64,000 bases of DNA from positions 372,001 to 436,000 of the forward strand of contig NZ_QQRS01000002.1 of assembly GCF_003428875.1 (NCBI RefSeq). Direction: 5' to 3'. Under the pieces are notes generated by a model. That model was not told the DNA's origin. It was given only the letters and a program-made list of their open reading frames with translations, and did not search any database. This DNA comes from Planomicrobium okeanokoites (lineage in GTDB: Bacteria > Bacillota > Bacilli > Bacillales_A > Planococcaceae). Below, piece by piece: positions 61,601-64,000 of this stretch. Within the stretch, counting starts at the first letter, position 1. Each line of letters starts with the position of its first letter. The position numbers were made by a program, and so were the translations under genes.

Positions 61601-61860
61601 TTTGTTTTTCCCCTTTCAGTAAAAATAGAACTTTATTATGAAAAATTTTTCCAAAATAAAATCTTCAAAGAGCCTATTCTTGCCGACTAAAGCCATTCGT
61701 GGAACTCTCTCTATAAATGGCTTTGACACTGCTCTTATGCGGGATTGGGAAGAAATCAGTCTGAACGTAATTATAGAAATTACTTTTTTCTGAAGGGTGT
61801 TAAGGTGGAGATGCCGAGGCATATGACATCACGGACTGCTTTAATTGTGGGTTAAAAAAC

Positions 61861-61886
61861 TGCAACCGGATTTTCCGGTTTTGCAA
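61861..61886 (-). terminator. Terminator-like hairpin inside the scrB leader
   Basis: On the minus strand GCAAAACCGGA / TCCGGTTGC stem followed by AGTTTTTT. It lies about 100 nt downstream of the scr promoter and 260 bp before scrB. Confidence 0.75.
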
Positions 61887-61942
61887 TAGAAGGATGATAG
61901 TTATTCAGGCCATTCCCAGTAAATGCTCTCTTCTGCTTTTTG

Positions 61943-61982
61943 CGGAAACGATTCCATTTCAAGCCAAATGTAACCGCTTTCT
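61943..61982 (-). promoter_or_regulatory. Two cre-like boxes downstream of the scr promoter
   Basis: CGGAAACGATTCCA (61943-61956) and TGTAACCGCTTTCT (61969-61982) each differ from the CcpA consensus TGNAANCGNTNNCA at one fixed position. Their centres are 26 bp apart. A LacI-type sucrose repressor could equally use them. Confidence 0.55.
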
Positions 61983-61989
61983 TATCTGA

Positions 61990-62018
61990 ATTATAATAGT
62001 TTCAGGATTTATTATCAA
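61990..62018 (-). promoter_or_regulatory. SigA promoter of the scr operon
   Basis: On the minus strand -35 TTGATA (62013-62018), 17-bp spacer, -10 TATAAT (61990-61995). The transcript would start near 61983, giving a leader of about 380 nt. No gene is evident in that leader. Confidence 0.7.
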
Positions 62019-62111
62019 TGAAGGATGCTTAAAAATCTGATAATTTAATGTTTTTATGATTGTGGTATTTTTGTCGACATGATGGTGCCCAAGACAACTA
62101 TAAAAATGCCT

Positions 62112-62420
62112 TCAGCCCCACCACATAACCGTTACAAATATCGACCAAATAGCTGCACTTAGTGACACGATAAATAAAAGCACAATAAAAGGTTCGAACC
62201 TTCTAATAGAGGATTTCCGTTTTTTAAACAACCGAAAAATTCCTAATCCTGCCGCCAGATATAGAACGAGCCCTGAAATCGTCAGACCCGTCAAATAATA
62301 GACTGGATAAATCGATATCACCTTTTCACTCAAGAAGTAAGCGATTCCCTGTCCGAAAATACATAAAATGGTCGCCAATAAAAGAATCCCGACTAACCAA
62401 ACATAGATTTTCTTCATCAT
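62112..62420 (-). CDS. Small hypothetical membrane protein
   Basis: 102 residues with three membrane helices (about 5-28, 38-62 and 78-98) separated by a basic loop (FKKRKSSIRRF). GGAGG lies near the start (ATG at 62420 or 62417). No family recognised. Confidence 0.55.
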   Translation of the reverse strand: MMKKIYVWLVGILLLATILCIFGQGIAYFLSEKVISIYPVYYLTGLTISGLVLYLAAGLGIFRLFKKRKSSIRRFEPFIVLLFIVSLSAAIWSIFVTVMWWG

Positions 62421-62530
62421 ATCCTCCTGGTTCTTCCGGCTGCTTCAGCGGATTGTCCTGTTTATTGGAATAGGTGGCCTTTCTCTATGTGATGATCTGT
62501 TTTATTCATAGAATATAGGTGCGGACTGAA

Positions 62531-63028
62531 TCACTGTTCAAAAGACCAGGTTGGCAATGTGTAATGGAAATAAACAGAAAGCACGACGAAAACCGCAAGC
62601 GGCACGATGAAAAGCATTGCAGTGCCTTTGTTCTGCTGCCATCTTTTGAGCATAAATTTATCGATCAATCCATAAAGCATCGCGACGAAGAACCCTTGGA
62701 TAATATCCTCCCAATGTGGTAATATCAGTCCGATTGCTGCCCCGAACACGCCCAGTATTAATATGTATAACCAGTCTGCCTCTTCAAACCATTTCCTCTG
62801 AAAAGACTCGACGATGACAGAGACGATATTGCCATAGATCAGCACAATGATCCCCATAAAGAGAAAATAAATTACCGTCCAGGAAAAAAAATCAGCTGCC
62901 AAATTATTTTCGATATTATCGTCTGTGACAAGCCCCCAACTGCATATAGCCGTGGAAGATATTAAAGTGGAAAGAAATGTGGCGGACAGTTTTCGTGTAA
63001 CTTTTCTATCTCCGCGTCCTTTCATCAT
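62531..63028 (-). CDS. Hypothetical membrane protein
   Basis: 165 residues with a basic N-terminus (GRGDRKVTRK) and four membrane helices; GLILPHWEDIIQGFF lies in the middle. No family recognised. The start is one of two adjacent ATGs (63028 or 63025). Upstream, 63029-63606 holds a hairpin module and array 8 but no gene. Confidence 0.55.
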   Translation of the reverse strand: MMKGRGDRKVTRKLSATFLSTLISSTAICSWGLVTDDNIENNLAADFFSWTVIYFLFMGIIVLIYGNIVSVIVESFQRKWFEEADWLYILILGVFGAAIGLILPHWEDIIQGFFVAMLYGLIDKFMLKRWQQNKGTAMLFIVPLAVFVVLSVYFHYTLPTWSFEQ

Positions 63029-63171
63029 TGAACCCTACTTTCTTAAAGCTCTTTTTTAAATGGTGATCTTTTTTTCAAAAGATCTTCTTTTCACAATTTT
63101 ATCCTTTTCGAGGCTGCAAAAGCACTGAATTTTTCATAAACACCCATTATTTCCTTTTTAAAGCATTGAAA

Positions 63172-63200
63172 TGAAAAAAGCTTCGCGGATGCGAAGCTTT
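63172..63200 (-). terminator. Terminator-like hairpin beside hairpin module e
   Basis: AAAGCTTCGC / GCGAAGCTTT with a 4-nt loop, followed on the minus strand by TTTTTTC. No minus-strand gene lies upstream, so it would end a transcript coming from array 8. Confidence 0.65.
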
Positions 63201-63208
63201 CCTTAGGG

Positions 63209-63251
63209 GATTGGAGTTTTTCGCACGGCGAAAAACACCCGCTGTTGCGCT
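63209..63251. repeat. Dispersed hairpin module, copy e
   Basis: GTTTTTCGC (63216-63224), ACG, GCGAAAAAC (63228-63236). Its reverse complement, with flanks GCAACAGCGG and CTCCAAT, matches 15088-15130. Confidence 0.8.
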
Positions 63252-63366
63252 TGAACTTTAGGTGTGTGGGAAACTGGTATTGGCTTGAAAAACGGTTATT
63301 GCTGATATTATTCCATCATTTTAGCGGAATTTTGCCAGAAACAGGGAGACGAATAGGCTCACGGGG

Positions 63367-63480
63367 TTCTATGAGCACTTTTTGATGTTCTATGATCACT
63401 TATTTCATTCTATGATCACTCATTTGATTCTATGATCACTTATTTCATTCTATGATCACTTTTCGGTGTTCTATGATCAT
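63367..63480. repeat. Spaced repeat array 8: six TTCTATGATCAC units, periods 21, 20, 20, 20, 21
   Basis: Units start at 63367, 63388, 63408, 63428, 63448 and 63469. This is the reverse complement of the GTGATCATAGAA core of arrays 6 and 7. The unit at 63367 reads TATGAGCAC, i.e. the same variant (GTGCTCATAGAA) as the end units of the other two arrays. Confidence 0.87.
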
Positions 63481-63606
63481 TCGGTCGTTCGAATGGATGA
63501 AAAGCAGTTGGAAAATGCCATTTCACTTGAAACTGTATGTATTTCTCCAATTCAATGAGTTACGCTTGGATTACTTATTTAATTCGAATTTCGAGGAGGA
63601 AAGTTC

Positions 63607-64000
63607 GTGATGATGAAGAAGCAAGGAGTGTTAGGCGACCGGCATGGCGTCTCCTATTTGAACGGCAAAGTGCAATTTCAAGGCGTATCATTAAATGTGT
63701 ACAGTTATCTGATTGATGGTGTCCTGATCGATACCGGCGCCCAGTCGCTGCGCAAATTTTTTGAAGCCTTTATTGACCAGAATGATTTCGATCAGGTCCT
63801 GCTTACCCATTATCATGAAGATCATTCCGGATGCGCAGCGTATATTGAAAAGAATAAAGATGTCCCGATTTATTTAAATCAAAAAACAATCGCCTCCTGT
63901 GCCCAGCGTGCGGATTATCCGCTGTACCGGAAACTTTTTTGGGGAAGGAGGAAGCCGTTCCATGCAGTGCCTATGCCTGAAACTTTTCAGTCGCGAACTG
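63607..64000 (+). CDS. MBL-fold metallo-hydrolase (partial, 3' end outside window)
   Basis: The first 131 codons show the MBL start (LIDTGAQS) and the metal motif THYHEDHSG, a full HxHxDH. AGGAGG lies 7 nt before a GTG at 63607; ATG codons at 63610 and 63613 are alternatives. Substrate unknown; glyoxalase II-like and many other members share these features. Confidence 0.85.
   Translation, partial: MMMKKQGVLGDRHGVSYLNGKVQFQGVSLNVYSYLIDGVLIDTGAQSLRKFFEAFIDQNDFDQVLLTHYHEDHSGCAAYIEKNKDVPIYLNQKTIASCAQRADYPLYRKLFWGRRKPFHAVPMPETFQSRT

Overview
The window looks like a chromosomal stretch from a low-to-mid GC Bacillales bacterium, most likely Planococcaceae (Planococcus/Planomicrobium type). This is inferred from strong AGGAGG ribosome binding sites, frequent GTG/TTG starts and a Bacillus-like gene set: zinc-independent S14 and L33 under Zur, a class D sortase with an LPXTA substrate, a Ktr potassium system behind a c-di-AMP riboswitch, an S-box metNIQ operon, YdbS/YdbT, FloT and the YdcZ/CRP cluster. 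I see no rRNA, tRNA, CRISPR array, prophage or insertion sequence. About 75 genes are supported, mostly in short operons.

Layout. 0-2.4 kb: partial alpha/beta hydrolase, copD-copC and a small membrane protein. 2.9-6.6 kb: HAD hydrolase, acidic cell-wall protein plus dedicated sortase D, DinB-like protein. 6.6-8.3 kb: Zur-controlled operon rpmG-rpsN-znuA with two Zur boxes. 8.4-14.9 kb: DUF5996, flotillin, a phosphotransferase/GNAT pair, DUF2785, divergent TetR/SDR. 15-25 kb: unknown proteins, MscS channel, ydbST, orphan oligopeptide-type permeases. 25.3-28.7 kb: two consecutive ECF sigma/anti-sigma modules. 29-35 kb: Nudix, MBL-fold and methyltransferase housekeeping genes, Tag glycosylase. 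35.3-38.8 kb: potassium cluster (channel, KtrB/D, KtrA/C, riboswitch). 38.9-40.8 kb: adaA-alkA-ogt alkylation repair operon. 41-47 kb: VTT protein, C39-like peptidase, S-box metN-metI-metQ-M20 operon. 47-56 kb: a lipoprotein gene broken by one stop codon, membrane proteins, beta-lactamase-like hydrolase, methyltransferase, YdcZ-CRP-YdcZ, signal peptidase I, EamA transporter. 56.5-59 kb: five-PAS GGDEF protein. 59-62 kb: scrB-scrK sucrose operon with its own promoter. 62-64 kb: two membrane proteins and a partial MBL hydrolase.

The most unusual signal is a set of eight intergenic arrays of short units. Each has a different core, but all 35 unit-to-unit distances are 20 or 21 bp, i.e. two helical turns. 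Each array has a strong hairpin on one side. Five of these hairpins belong to one dispersed family (CTTTTCGC-loop-GCGAAAAG), and two pairs of loci share longer flanking sequence although their array cores differ. In the three loci with the GATCATAGAA core, the unit at the same end always carries the same variant base. I do not recognise this as a described element. The arrays also generate spurious repeat-peptide reading frames.

Other points of note are two clusters of DnaA boxes outside any origin context, a sucrose promoter with cre-like boxes followed by a terminator before the genes, and the in-frame nonsense codon in a DUF4362 lipoprotein gene. All function calls are by recognition of sequence motifs; no database search was run.
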